Shown here: one piece after another, positions 24,156 through 32,997 of the stretch
Layout of the letters: every line of letters begins with the position of its first letter
Position numbering within the stretch: the first letter of the stretch is position 1
From: Oscillospiraceae bacterium
GTDB lineage: Bacteria > Bacillota > Clostridia > Oscillospirales > Ruminococcaceae
Assembly (NCBI GenBank): GCA_022835495.1
Contig: BQOK01000001.1
Span: 3,534,001 to 3,598,000, forward strand
DNA: 64,000 nucleotides
Direction: 5' to 3'
Translations under genes and position numbers: made by a program
The notes under the pieces: model-generated
What the model saw: the letters and a program-made list of their open reading frames with translations, nothing else
Told to the model about the DNA's origin: nothing
The model's database searches: none

Positions 24156-25097
24156 TCAGGCATACAGCTGCATCCAGGCGGCAAAAAGCACCATGCTCTG
24201 GCGCGAATGGGTGTGCACCCCCTCCTGCAGCCAGGTGAGCTGCTTTGTGCAGCGAAGCTTTTGAAACAGCGCCTCCACAGTGCCCGCCGGGCAGGTGTCA
24301 TCGGCTCCGCCGGCCGTCAGCATCACCGGTACGGCCAGGCGATGGGCGTGGGAAAGGGTGTCCGCATACCCCAGCCGGTTCCAGAACCGCGGCGCTTCCA
24401 CCCGTGTAAAGGGCTCCTGCAGCAGCCCGTAGGCCGGGCCGGCCAGGCCGGTAAGCGGAAATCCTGTCAAAAAGGGCAGGTCAGCACAGGCACAGCGCAC
24501 CTCTTTTCCCAGGATCGACGCCAGCAGCAGGGCCGTGCCCCCGCCCTGGCTGGTCCCATACAAGGAAAGCCGGCCCGGCTGTACCTCCGGCCGGGCCTGG
24601 GCCCATCGTATGGCCAGCAGGCAATCGCCCAGCCAGTCGGCGTAACCGCCGGGCAGCCCCTCGGCGGTGAGCGGCAGCACCGGCCAGTTCCCGTCCGGCA
24701 GCTGCAGCGCCTTTTCGGCGCCCCGGGGCCCCACGTAGCCCTGGGGCGAAATGTGCAGCACATTGTACCCCAGGTCGCACAACTGGGGGTGTAGGTTCAC
24801 ATACCCGCCATAACCGGGCAGGTTCACCAGCAGCGGCGCGGGCGTTTTGGCGGCCGGCTGCCAGTACCCATAAAATGGCCTGCGCCCATCTCCCGCCTCA
24901 AATTTCACAAACCGGTTTTCCAGCGTGTTGGGGCCGTTCCCGAATTCCTGGCGGATGGGCTGCGTTTTTAACAGCGTTCCCCGAATGCTCACTGCGTTGC
25001 TCTTTGCCAAAAGCCCGGCTGCCCAGGCGTCGACCTGCGTGGGCTGCGGATACCAGCCAAAGGCCTGGTCTGCGTCGATACAGAGCGGCTGCCACAT
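24156..25097 (-). CDS. Acetyl xylan esterase / cephalosporin-C deacetylase-like carbohydrate esterase
   Basis: A 313-residue alpha/beta hydrolase of the AXE1 family (PF05448, carbohydrate esterase family 7). The nucleophile is Ser183 in GTSQGGG, the acid is Asp266 or Asp267 in GGADDTCPAGTV, and the base is His295 in EGVHTHS. The family signature ADLPFL is at 205-210. No signal peptide is present, so it would deacetylate imported xylo-oligosaccharides or similar esters in the cytoplasm. It is divergent from an AraC regulator and a sugar ABC importer, which supports a carbohydrate role. The 156 bp between it and the tRNA terminator hold no supported gene. Confidence 0.9.
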   Translation of the reverse strand: MWQPLCIDADQAFGWYPQPTQVDAWAAGLLAKSNAVSIRGTLLKTQPIRQEFGNGPNTLENRFVKFEAGDGRRPFYGYWQPAAKTPAPLLVNLPGYGGYVNLHPQLCDLGYNVLHISPQGYVGPRGAEKALQLPDGNWPVLPLTAEGLPGGYADWLGDCLLAIRWAQARPEVQPGRLSLYGTSQGGGTALLLASILGKEVRCACADLPFLTGFPLTGLAGPAYGLLQEPFTRVEAPRFWNRLGYADTLSHAHRLAVPVMLTAGGADDTCPAGTVEALFQKLRCTKQLTWLQEGVHTHSRQSMVLFAAWMQLYA

Positions 25098-25225
25098 AAG
25101 CCTTCACATCCCTTCTGGTTTTATTATATTACAAAATGGACTGTACGGGCAGGGCAGAATCGCTTATAATAAGCATAAAACAATCGTTTTTTAACTATTT
25201 TGTGTTGTTTTGTGAGGCCATTGAG

Positions 25226-26095
25226 ATGGAAAACATGCAGTCGCTCTTTTACTCGCTGCGGTTCAATTTTTTGTATGTGGACGTGTACACCTTTACCCGT
25301 ATGTGGGTCTACCCCACCACCGTGCTGCCCTATGGGCTGCTGCGTTATATTTTTTCCGGCGAGGCGGATTTCTGGCTGGACGGCCGGCTGATCCATGTCC
25401 GGCCAAACCAGGTGGTCTATCTGCCCGAGGGCGCCACCCTGGACTGCAAGGCCCTGACCGACGACTTCAAGTTTATGAGCATCCGTTTCGTTACCACCGT
25501 GCGCCTGCAAAGCAGCGATTTTTTGTCAGATTATTTCCATGTGGAAAGCCTGGCCGACGACGACGCCCGGCAGGTACGCGGGTATTTCGAAGCCATATAC
25601 CAGGCCGCCACCACCCACAGCCGGGGGCGCATGTTCCGGATCCGCGGTAATCTGGAACTCATCATCGCCTGGCTGGCCGAACAGGGTGAGGCCAGCCAGG
25701 CCCCCGCCGTGCTTGAAACGCAGCCCTACTCCATCGAGCGTACCCGCCGCCGGGCCCAGAGTGCCGCCATCCGCGACCCCCGGATCCAGGCCGTGGAGGA
25801 TTATCTTGCAGATCATCCAAAAGACAAGCTGGACTTAAAGCTTTTGTGCGAGATCGCTCAGGTCAGCGAGCCCTCGCTGCGCCGGCTGTTCAAGCTGCAG
25901 ACCGGCAAGTCCCCCGGGCACTATCTGCGGGAGTTGCACATGTTGACCGCCGCCCGGGAACTTCTGGTTTCGGAAAAGCGCATCTCCGATATCGCCTATG
26001 ATCTCGGTTACGACGACCCCAACTACTTCAGCCGGGTCTTCAAATCCATTATTGGTCTTTCCCCCCAGGATTACCGCAAGGTTTCGCGGGAATAG
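25226..26095 (+). CDS. AraC-family transcriptional regulator
   Basis: A 289-residue regulator with an N-terminal cupin-like sensing domain (about 1-150; GEADFWLDGRLIHVRPNQVVYLPEG) and a C-terminal AraC double helix-turn-helix (about 195-289; KLLCEIAQVSEPSLRRLFKLQTGKSP and ISDIAYDLGYDDPNYFSRVFKS). The likely start is ATG 25226 with TGTGAGG upstream. It is divergent from the esterase across 128 bp and upstream of the ABC importer, the usual arrangement of a local sugar-responsive activator. Confidence 0.92.
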   Translation: MENMQSLFYSLRFNFLYVDVYTFTRMWVYPTTVLPYGLLRYIFSGEADFWLDGRLIHVRPNQVVYLPEGATLDCKALTDDFKFMSIRFVTTVRLQSSDFLSDYFHVESLADDDARQVRGYFEAIYQAATTHSRGRMFRIRGNLELIIAWLAEQGEASQAPAVLETQPYSIERTRRRAQSAAIRDPRIQAVEDYLADHPKDKLDLKLLCEIAQVSEPSLRRLFKLQTGKSPGHYLRELHMLTAARELLVSEKRISDIAYDLGYDDPNYFSRVFKSIIGLSPQDYRKVSRE

Positions 26096-26103
26096 CTTCT
26101 TTG

Positions 26104-26126
26104 CCGGACCTTCGGGTCCGGTTTTT
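26104..26126 (+). terminator. Terminator of the AraC gene
   Basis: CCGGACC (26104-26110) / GGTCCGG (26115-26121) with a TTCG tetraloop and a T5 tail. Confidence 0.88.
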
Positions 26127-26139
26127 ATTTTGTTTTTAA

Positions 26140-26237
26140 CGATTATATTTTAATCGAATTGTGCTAATTTTGAGCATTCGCTTTATTGCAGCTGCCCCGC
26201 AAAGCGTTTTATGATACTAGCAGAGAGCAAATTTGCT
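26140..26237 (+). promoter_or_regulatory. Promoter and operator-like repeats of the sugar ABC operon
   Basis: Upstream to downstream: a CGATTA-N5-TAATCG inverted repeat (26140-26156), TGCT-N7-AGCA (26162-26176), -35 TTGCAG (26186-26191), 18-bp spacer, -10 TATGAT (26210-26215), and a perfect 12-bp palindrome AGCAAATTTGCT (26226-26237) at about +5 to +16. The upstream repeats are placed for an activator such as the adjacent AraC protein; the downstream palindrome is placed for a repressor. Confidence 0.55.
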
Positions 26238-26267
26238 AAAACTAATCTGTAAAACAAGGAGGAAATT

Positions 26268-27611
26268 ATGAAAAAAGTGCTGGCCCTGATCCTTTGTGCC
26301 CTGCTGACCGCCGGCTGCCTGGGCGGCTGCGGCAGCAGCCCCACCTCTGCCCCTGCGCCTGTTTCCGGCAGTGGCCAAACCGGGGGGGAACCGATCACGC
26401 TGACCATGTGGCATTCGTTTACCCAGGGCCCCCGCAAGGATTTTATGGACAAAGCCGCCGCCGATTTTGAAGCACAGACCGGCGTCAAAGTGGTGATGGA
26501 AACCTATCCCTGGGCCGATTTTTATACCAAATGGACCGCTGGCGTGGCCACCGGCCAGGTGCCGGACATCAGCACGGCTTTGCCCGCACAGGTCGCGGAA
26601 ATGATCGACATCGACGCTCTGGTTCCCCTAAACGACCTGATCGACGGGATGGGCCGCGACCAATTTTACGAAGCTCCCATCAACGAGTTCACCGTAAACG
26701 GCAGCAATTACGGCATTCCCATCTATTCTCACGCGCACGTGCTCTGGTACCGCAAGGACCTCTTGGAAAAAGCGGGTATCACCAAGGTTCCCGAAACCTG
26801 GGAGGAGCTGTACAACGCCGCGGTCGCCGTAAATGATCCCCCCGAGGTGTATGGTATGCCCTTCTCCTGCGGCAAGGGTGATTTTATGGCTACCCTGTTC
26901 CTGAATTTGTACGTAAAAAGCGCAGGAGAAACCCTGCTCACCCCGGAGCGGCGCGCCAATCTGACCAGCCAGGCCGCTATCGACGGCATCAACTATTGGG
27001 TAAAAGTGTACAAGACGGTTTCGCCCTCCGATTCCATCAATTACAAAACGACCGAGCACTCCACTATGTATTACCAGGGAAAAGCGGCCTTCGATTTTAA
27101 CTCCGGCTTTCACATCAGCGGCGTCGAGGCCAACGCTCCTGAGCTGATGGACTCTATCGCCGCAGCGCCGATCCCCAAGGTGAATGCCGGCGACCCCAAA
27201 TACGGTGCCGTCACCTCCAACATCCCTGTGGTGGTGTGGAAAAACTCTGCCCACCCCGCAGAGTGCAAACAATTTGTGGAGTTTTTGCTGCAGCCTGAAC
27301 GCTATGTGGAATTTTTGCACTCGGTTCCCGTGGGCATGCTTCCCGCCATGAAGGGGATCACCGACCTTCCGGAATTCCAGAACAACGAGACCATTCAAAA
27401 ATTCCAGCAGGAAACCGAGGTCATCAGCGAAGCGCTGGCCATCGGCAGCGGTATCGGCATGGAATACGGCTGCTTCCCCGAGGCGAGCATTCTCACCAAT
27501 CAAAGTGTGATCGAGGAGATGTTCCAGGATATCATCCTCAACGGAACCCCCACCGAACAGGCGGCCAAGGCAGCCGAGGCCAAGCTGAACCGCCTGATCG
27601 AAACCAACTGA
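26268..27611 (+). CDS. ABC importer solute-binding lipoprotein (family 1, sugar type)
   Basis: A 447-residue extracytoplasmic binding protein. A signal peptide with lipobox LGGC gives Cys21 as the lipid anchor. The mature part has the family 1 pattern ITLTMWHSFTQGPRKD near residues 44-59, TYPWADFYTKWTAGVATGQVPDIS, and a DLLEKAG-type hinge region, as in maltose/multi-sugar binding proteins. It is the first gene of a binding protein, permease, permease, dehydrogenase operon. The ATPase is not encoded here and would be the shared MsmK-like subunit often found elsewhere. Ligand unknown. Confidence 0.92.
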   Translation: MKKVLALILCALLTAGCLGGCGSSPTSAPAPVSGSGQTGGEPITLTMWHSFTQGPRKDFMDKAAADFEAQTGVKVVMETYPWADFYTKWTAGVATGQVPDISTALPAQVAEMIDIDALVPLNDLIDGMGRDQFYEAPINEFTVNGSNYGIPIYSHAHVLWYRKDLLEKAGITKVPETWEELYNAAVAVNDPPEVYGMPFSCGKGDFMATLFLNLYVKSAGETLLTPERRANLTSQAAIDGINYWVKVYKTVSPSDSINYKTTEHSTMYYQGKAAFDFNSGFHISGVEANAPELMDSIAAAPIPKVNAGDPKYGAVTSNIPVVVWKNSAHPAECKQFVEFLLQPERYVEFLHSVPVGMLPAMKGITDLPEFQNNETIQKFQQETEVISEALAIGSGIGMEYGCFPEASILTNQSVIEEMFQDIILNGTPTEQAAKAAEAKLNRLIETN

Positions 27612-27686
27612 CCATTTTATCTCAACACCGCGGACCCGCTCTGCGCCGCACCGTTGTGCGGGGCGGGTCTTAAAAGGGAATTTATC

Positions 27687-28583
27687 ATGTTACAAAAAAA
27701 GCTTCGGCGGTTTGAATGGCACGGCTGGGCATTCGTTTTCCCTGCGCTGCTGGTGGTTGTGGCGCTGTTTGTTTACCCCGTGGCCTCCAGCATCTGGTAC
27801 AGCTTCACCAACAAAAATCTGATCCGGCCCGGCTGCGATTTTATTGGCCTTGCAAATTATCTGGCCCTGCTGCGCGACCCTTCTTTTTTTGCGGCCTTCG
27901 GGCGCTCGATCCTCTGGACCGCCGCCTCCCTGGCAGCCCAACTTTTGATCGGCTTTTCCGCCGCGCTGGCCCTGAACAGCATTCGCCGGGGCAGCGCGCT
28001 CTATCGCACCCTGCTCATCATCCCCTGGGCCTTCCCATCCATTGTAATCGCGTTCGACTGGAAGTGGATTCTGAACGGGGTCTACGGCTTTTTGAACAAT
28101 CTTCTCCTGCAGTGGGGCGTGATCGGCGAGCCCATCATGTTCTTGTCGGACACGCGGCTTGTATTTCTGACCCTGCTTTTTATCAACACCTGGTTCGGCG
28201 CCCCGCTGTTGATGGTCAACATCCTTTCCGCGCTGCAAACGATCCCCAAAGACCAGTACGAGGCCGCCCGAATCGACGGTGCAAACGGCTGGCAGGTGTT
28301 CTGCCACATCACACTGCGCCATGTGCGCGGGGTGATCGGCCTTTTGCTGGTGCTGCGCACGATCTGGGTTTTCAACAATTTCGACCTGATCTTTCTGCTG
28401 ACCGGCGGCGGCCCGGTGGAACTGACCACCACCCTGCCTATCTACACCTACAATATGGGCTGGACCTTAAAAAAGATCGGCACGGCCAGCGCCAGCGCGG
28501 TGATCCTGATGCTGTTCCTCTCGCTGATCTGCATGCTGTACTTCAGGCTTCTCGACCGCTGGAACAAGGTGGATGAACAATGA
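27687..28583 (+). CDS. Sugar ABC importer permease, MalF/UgpA type
   Basis: A 298-residue permease with six membrane helices and the EAA loop at EAARIDGANGWQVFCHITLRHVRG (about residues 192-215), the contact point for the ATPase. Start ATG 27687 (in-frame ATG at 27654 lacks a ribosome site). Its stop overlaps the start of the second permease. Confidence 0.92.
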   Translation: MLQKKLRRFEWHGWAFVFPALLVVVALFVYPVASSIWYSFTNKNLIRPGCDFIGLANYLALLRDPSFFAAFGRSILWTAASLAAQLLIGFSAALALNSIRRGSALYRTLLIIPWAFPSIVIAFDWKWILNGVYGFLNNLLLQWGVIGEPIMFLSDTRLVFLTLLFINTWFGAPLLMVNILSALQTIPKDQYEAARIDGANGWQVFCHITLRHVRGVIGLLLVLRTIWVFNNFDLIFLLTGGGPVELTTTLPIYTYNMGWTLKKIGTASASAVILMLFLSLICMLYFRLLDRWNKVDEQ

Positions 28584-29431
28584 AACACAAAAACAAGATC
28601 CATGGCGCATCCCTGGGCAGGGCCCTTGCGTATTTTTGGCTTACCCTGCTCGCGGTGTTGGCGGCTTTTCCCCTGTATTGGATGGTGGTTTCCGCTTTTA
28701 AAAGCCCGGGGGAATTATCCTCCGGCTCCATTCGTCTGCTGCCAAAGCAGCCCACACTGCACTATTATTCCCGTGTGTTCAACGAATTCGGGTTTCACCG
28801 CAATTTGCTGAACAGTCTGGCCGTGGCCCTGAGCGCCACCCTGATCGCCATTGCCATCGCGTCGTTGGCCGCCTACGGCATCGTGCGCTACTTTGACCGC
28901 ACGCGCAAGGGCAAAGCCATGACCCGTGTGCTGATTTTGACTTACATGTTCCCCACCATTCTGCTGGCGATCCCCTATTCGGTCATCATCGGCTCGCTCG
29001 GCCTGTCCAACACAAAGCTCGGCCTTGTGCTGACCTATCTTTCTTTTTCTACCCCGTTTGCAGTCTGGATGCTGATCGGCTTTTTCCGCACAGTGCCCCG
29101 CGAGGTAGAGGAGGCGGCCATGGTGGATGGCGCTTCCCATTTTCGGGTATTCTACAACATCGCGCTGCCCATCGCCGCACCCGGTGTGGTGGCTACGGCC
29201 ATCTATACCTTTATCAACGCCTGGAACGAATTTTTGTTCGCGCTGATCCTCACCAACAGCACCCAAAAAATGACCGTGTCGGTGGCGCTGTATTCCATTG
29301 CCGGCGGCGAAATTTTGGATTGGGGCGATATGATGGCCTCATCGGTGCTGGTGATCGTTCCCTCGGTGATCTTTTTCCTTTTGATCCAGAAAAAAATTGC
29401 CGGAGGGCTTGCGCAGGGTTCCATCAAATAG
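28580..29431 (+). CDS. Sugar ABC importer permease, MalG/UgpE type
   Basis: A 283-residue permease with six membrane helices and the EAA loop EEAAMVDGASHFRVFYNIALP (about residues 176-195). ATGA overlap with the preceding permease shows coupled translation. Together they form the channel for the lipoprotein-delivered sugar. Confidence 0.92.
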   Translation: MKHKNKIHGASLGRALAYFWLTLLAVLAAFPLYWMVVSAFKSPGELSSGSIRLLPKQPTLHYYSRVFNEFGFHRNLLNSLAVALSATLIAIAIASLAAYGIVRYFDRTRKGKAMTRVLILTYMFPTILLAIPYSVIIGSLGLSNTKLGLVLTYLSFSTPFAVWMLIGFFRTVPREVEEAAMVDGASHFRVFYNIALPIAAPGVVATAIYTFINAWNEFLFALILTNSTQKMTVSVALYSIAGGEILDWGDMMASSVLVIVPSVIFFLLIQKKIAGGLAQGSIK

Positions 29432-29461
29432 CGCGCGCTCCGGTCAGAAACGAGGTTCTGT

Positions 29462-30571
29462 ATGAAAACGTTTGGATACGCCCTGGTGGGCGCGGGATAT
29501 TTTGGCGCGGAGCTGGGCCGCATTCTGGCACGGCAGCAGGGCGCAAAACTCACGGCGGTGCTGGACCCTGAAAACGCCCTTGCCGTGGCAGGGGAACTGG
29601 GCTGCGCCGTGGAAACCGACCTGGATGCCCTGTGCGCCCGGGCGGATGTGGACGCCGTAATCGTAGCCACGCCCAACTACCTGCACAAAGAGCCGGTGCT
29701 TGCCGCCGCACGGCACAAAAAGCATATCTTCTGCGAAAAGCCCATCGCCCTGTGCTACCGCGACTGCGACGCTATGGTCAAGGCCGCCCAGGAAAGCGGA
29801 GTGGTTTTTATGGCCGGGCATGTGATGAATTTTTTTCGTGCGGTGCGCCATGCAAAGCGGCTGATTGCCCAGGGTGAGATCGGCGAGGTTCTTTACTGCC
29901 ACTCGGCCCGCAACGGCTGGGAGGAACCGCAGCCCTCGGTGAGCTGGAAAAAGCTCCGGGCGAAAAGCGGCGGCCATTTATACCACCATATCCACGAGCT
30001 GGACTGCATCCAGTTTATTTTAGGTCCTGCACAGCAGGTGACCATGACAGGCGGCAATGTGGCCCACAAGGGCCCCCAGTTTGGCGACGAGGACGATTTG
30101 TTGCTGATCTCGATGGAGTTTTCCGGCGGGAAATACGCCTTTATGGAATACGGCTCTGCATTCCACTGGCCCGAGCACTATTTGCTCATCCAGGGTACCA
30201 GAGGGGCGATCCGCATCGACATGTGCACCGTGGGTATGACCGTAAAAAAAGCCGACGGCAGCCAGGAGCATTATCTGGTCCACGAAACGGCCGAGCAGGA
30301 CGCGCAGCGCACCCGGATCTACCACAGCACCGAGATGGACGGGGCCATCCAATACGGCCGCCCCGGCAAAACGCCTCCCCTGTGGCTGCAGGGCATCATG
30401 GAAGAAGAAATGCGTTTTTTCAACAGCGTTCTTCACGGTGAGCCCGTCCCCTGCGAGTTCCTTCCCCTGATCACGGGCGAGGCCGCCCGCGCCGCCATTG
30501 CCACCGCTGACGCCTGTACCCTCTCCTTGCGGGAAAACCGCAAGGTAAGGGTGAGCGAAATCACCGGCTGA
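29462..30571 (+). CDS. Gfo/Idh/MocA-family NAD(P)-dependent dehydrogenase
   Basis: A 369-residue oxidoreductase. The Rossmann domain (1-120) has GAGYFG at 10-15, VIVATPNYLH and the EKP motif (FCEKPIAL, about 89-96). The C-terminal alpha/beta domain has the GGHLYHHIHELD segment, where lysine and histidine residues form the sugar-handling site of this family. It probably oxidises or epimerises the sugar brought in by the ABC importer. It is 30 bp after the permease and is the last intact host gene before the prophage. Confidence 0.9.
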   Translation: MKTFGYALVGAGYFGAELGRILARQQGAKLTAVLDPENALAVAGELGCAVETDLDALCARADVDAVIVATPNYLHKEPVLAAARHKKHIFCEKPIALCYRDCDAMVKAAQESGVVFMAGHVMNFFRAVRHAKRLIAQGEIGEVLYCHSARNGWEEPQPSVSWKKLRAKSGGHLYHHIHELDCIQFILGPAQQVTMTGGNVAHKGPQFGDEDDLLLISMEFSGGKYAFMEYGSAFHWPEHYLLIQGTRGAIRIDMCTVGMTVKKADGSQEHYLVHETAEQDAQRTRIYHSTEMDGAIQYGRPGKTPPLWLQGIMEEEMRFFNSVLHGEPVPCEFLPLITGEAARAAIATADACTLSLRENRKVRVSEITG

Positions 30572-31031
30572 TTCTTCTTTTCTCTTCTCTCCCGTACATA
30601 ACCTGTTCGGCAGCGCCCGCTTTTTTGTGTGCGGGTCATCCTTTGCTTTCTCCCCAAAGCGGGGGCGCCCGGTTTGAGCCTTGCCGGGCACCTCCGCTTT
30701 GTTATGCCCAAAATGCCCTCGCGGCTTCTCCCGCCCGGCAAACCCGCAAAATTGCAAAAACGCTCTTGCATCTTCTTGCTGTTTTTTGCATTCTTTTGTA
30801 TAATAGAAACTTACCTTGATTTACCCACTGCTAAAACCCAGTAAATACGCGGTTTTAAGAGTAGTTAGATGTGAGAAAAAGCCGAGAAATGTAGGTAATT
30901 CGTATATTATTCCTGCATTACTCCTATACACTTATTCCTATACAAAAGAGAGCCTCTTTGTAGTTTTGGATGCCTTGATGGGTGTTCTGCTGCAAGGAGG
31001 CTTTTTCTTTGTTATAGGTAAAAATTACAAG
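30572..31031. other. Left host-prophage junction region (attL candidate)
   Basis: Base composition falls sharply near 30,770-30,820, marking the boundary. A good promoter, TTGCTG (30776-30781), 17 bp, TATAAT (30799-30804), reads rightward into the element. The following 150 nt can fold (TTACCT near 30811 with AGGTAA near 30893, enclosing ATTT/ACTG and CGG/CCG stems) and end in a terminator at 30953-31013, so a small RNA of about 200 nt is possible. Two direct repeats TCCTATACA (30922-30930 and 30936-30944) resemble integrase arm sites. The exact crossover core cannot be fixed without the right end. Confidence 0.5.
30953..31013 (+). terminator. Terminator-like hairpin beside the integrase
   Basis: GCCTCTTTGTAG pairs (with two G-U pairs as RNA) with CTGCAAGGAGGC, followed by TTTTTCTTT. 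It reads rightward toward the 3' end of the leftward integrase gene. Confidence 0.55.
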
Positions 31032-32273
31032 CTATCTTATTTTTTCTATTTCGTCTTTCAGCCATTCAAATTCTCTTTGTGTGTAAACCTTTTCGGTTAT
31101 ATCGGAGATCTTATGACCAACCATATATTTGATAGCGTATTCGTCAACACCATGTTTTTTAGCCATAGTAACAAAGTGCTTACGCCCGTCGTGAGGTCTA
31201 TGCTCCGGATTAAGTTTCAGTTCGTCCCGAATCATTCCAAAAGCCTTTTGATATCTGTTATAGGTCAAAGCCGTATTTTTGACCCTGCTGCTTGGATTGG
31301 CGTAATTAAACAGATATACGCTTCCCATGTCCTGAGCTTCTTTATAGTGCCGTTCCACCAAGTGTCTTATTTTCGAGTGGATTGGCACAACACGGTTAGT
31401 ACCCGCGTCGGTTTTCATTCCCCCGCTGAATGTACCGTCTTCAAGGTTCACGTCTTTCAACTCCAGCAAACCAATTTCCTGAGGTCTCCATCCGGAATAG
31501 CACTGAATCAGGATAATATCCACATACATTTTATCATCCACGTGCTGCCAGAGCAAATCCATCTCTTCTTGTGTGAACGGTATATGCTCTTTCTTTACCG
31601 TTACAATTTCTTTGATGGTTTCCTCGGTTAGATTGAACGTTCTCGAATAGTTACGGTCTACCAGTTCATATTCCAAAGCATAATCGAGCATTAAGTTGAA
31701 CAGAGACTTAATCTTGTTCTTCATTGACGCGCTCGGGGTTTGTTCTTTTCCACGTACTACGGATACTCCTTCTTCCATGCAGCCTTTTATATGGCGCGCT
31801 CGGACATCAATCACTCTCATGTTGTATACGGACGAACAATATCCCCAGGCGGATTCTACTGCTCTGCCGCTCGCTTCATTCTTCAGAGTTTTCAAGTATT
31901 CCGTTTTCCATCGTTCGTACAATTCTTTGACCGTAAGAGATGGCTCAAGATCGTATGGGTTCTTGTTATATTCCACAAGAGCAGCATAAGCGTCATTATA
32001 GGTAGGAAAATAGGATTCCGGCTTTAGAGGTTTGCATATTGGCCGTCCATTTTCCGCTTTTCCTACACTTACCATTGCCCTGAATGGATTGCGGAGATTA
32101 CGGTTTTTAATCTCGCTGATCTGTCCGAACCCATTTGGTAAACGGCGTCGTTTGTTGTTTTTATTTCGAGGCTTTCTTGATTTGGCGCTTGGCTGCATTG
32201 GGTATCCGCAATGCGGACAGGAAACAGCTTTATCACTTACTTGCAATTCGCACTCCGGACATTTTATAAGCAT
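31032..32273 (-). CDS. int: Phage tyrosine integrase with N-terminal zinc ribbon
   Basis: A 413-residue site-specific recombinase. Residues 1-26 form a zinc ribbon (CPEC and CPHC), 35-110 an arm-binding AP2-like region, 115-215 the core-binding domain, and 230-413 the catalytic domain with Arg263 (GWRPQEIG), Lys287, His361 and Arg364 (HDGRKHF), His387 (VGHKISD) and nucleophile Tyr397. All six catalytic positions are intact, so it should be active. The 3' end faces the left junction, as usual for phage integrases. Start ATG 32273 has AAAGGTGG upstream; an in-frame GTG at 32282 would overlap that site. Confidence 0.95.
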   Translation of the reverse strand: MLIKCPECELQVSDKAVSCPHCGYPMQPSAKSRKPRNKNNKRRRLPNGFGQISEIKNRNLRNPFRAMVSVGKAENGRPICKPLKPESYFPTYNDAYAALVEYNKNPYDLEPSLTVKELYERWKTEYLKTLKNEASGRAVESAWGYCSSVYNMRVIDVRARHIKGCMEEGVSVVRGKEQTPSASMKNKIKSLFNLMLDYALEYELVDRNYSRTFNLTEETIKEIVTVKKEHIPFTQEEMDLLWQHVDDKMYVDIILIQCYSGWRPQEIGLLELKDVNLEDGTFSGGMKTDAGTNRVVPIHSKIRHLVERHYKEAQDMGSVYLFNYANPSSRVKNTALTYNRYQKAFGMIRDELKLNPEHRPHDGRKHFVTMAKKHGVDEYAIKYMVGHKISDITEKVYTQREFEWLKDEIEKIR

Positions 32274-32308
32274 AGAGACCACCTTTCCATTGATTTGCTA
32301 TTAGTAAT

Positions 32309-32346
32309 CATATATCATAAGTGTAGGAATTGTCAACTCCTACACA
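32309..32346 (-). promoter_or_regulatory. Integrase promoter with overlapping inverted repeat
   Basis: Minus strand: -35 TTGACA (32336-32331), 16 bp, -10 TATATG (32314-32309). The dyad AGTGTAGGA (32320-32328) / TCCTACACA (32338-32346) straddles the -35. Its half-site TCCTACACA differs by one base from the TCCTATACA repeats at the other end of int, so integrase itself may bind here and autoregulate. Confidence 0.6.
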
Positions 32347-32383
32347 AAACTTTTCTTGCTGCGATTGGAGGAAAAGATGAGAT

Positions 32384-32722
32384 ATGATTAGTGACAGCAA
32401 ATCAACCTGCCCCAAATGCGGCGGACAGTTGAAATATTACGATACCGTGAAAAGAATTGTACGGACGAAATACGGCGTCAAAAACAAAGTAGATATTCGA
32501 AGGTTCCGATGCCAAAAATGCAGCGCTATGCATCGGGAACTTCCGGACTTTATATTTCCATACAAGCAGTACGAAGCGGAAATCATCATCGGTGTTTTGG
32601 AGGGACTTATCACCTGCGAAACGCTTGGTTTTGAAGATTACCCTTGTGAAATGACGATGATCCGATGGCGGCTGTCTCCACCTAAGTTGTTTTCACTAAA
32701 AGCTGTTTCTAACCTAGAATAG
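32384..32722 (+). CDS. Zinc-ribbon protein, DUF6431-like
   Basis: A 112-residue protein with CPKCGG near residues 9-14 and RCQKCSAMHRELPDFIFPYKQY near 42-63, a two-CxxC zinc ribbon followed by a helical region. The pattern resembles DUF6431 proteins often found beside integrases in Clostridia and related to transposase zinc ribbons. First rightward gene of the element; possible early regulator or excision accessory, not demonstrated. Confidence 0.65.
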   Translation: MISDSKSTCPKCGGQLKYYDTVKRIVRTKYGVKNKVDIRRFRCQKCSAMHRELPDFIFPYKQYEAEIIIGVLEGLITCETLGFEDYPCEMTMIRWRLSPPKLFSLKAVSNLE

Positions 32723-32745
32723 CAGTTGAAAGGAGGCAAAAGCCA

Positions 32746-32997
32746 ATGGATGAAGTTATATTTGCATCTGGTTCAGTACCAGTAGCCGTAGCAGCGAGGG
32801 TTTATGGAAAAGACGCTTCATGGATTCGAGCCGGCATTATATCTGGATGGCTGCCCATCGGTAAAGCAACCAGGAACGGAAAACTTATCACCAATCTGGA
32901 AGAGATGAATTCGAAATACGGACGAATCAACTTTTATATCTCTCCAAAGTTACTATGGCAGGAAACGGGTTATGTCTGGCGAGGTGAACGGGTATGA
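32746..32997 (+). CDS. Small putative DNA-binding protein (excisionase-like)
   Basis: An 83-residue protein with AAG GAGG ribosome site. Residues 10-45 (VPVAVAARVYGKDASWIRAGIISGWLPIG) fit a winged-helix/MerR-like first helix pair as in phage excisionases, with KATRNGKLI as a possible wing. The position next to int supports this, but no signature is decisive. Its stop overlaps the next start (ATGA). Confidence 0.5.
   Translation: MDEVIFASGSVPVAVAARVYGKDASWIRAGIISGWLPIGKATRNGKLITNLEEMNSKYGRINFYISPKLLWQETGYVWRGERV

Noticed and set aside
30816-31631. 271-codon plus-strand open frame opposite the integrase
   Set aside because: It overlaps the catalytic half of the integrase in antisense, lacks a ribosome site and resembles no family.
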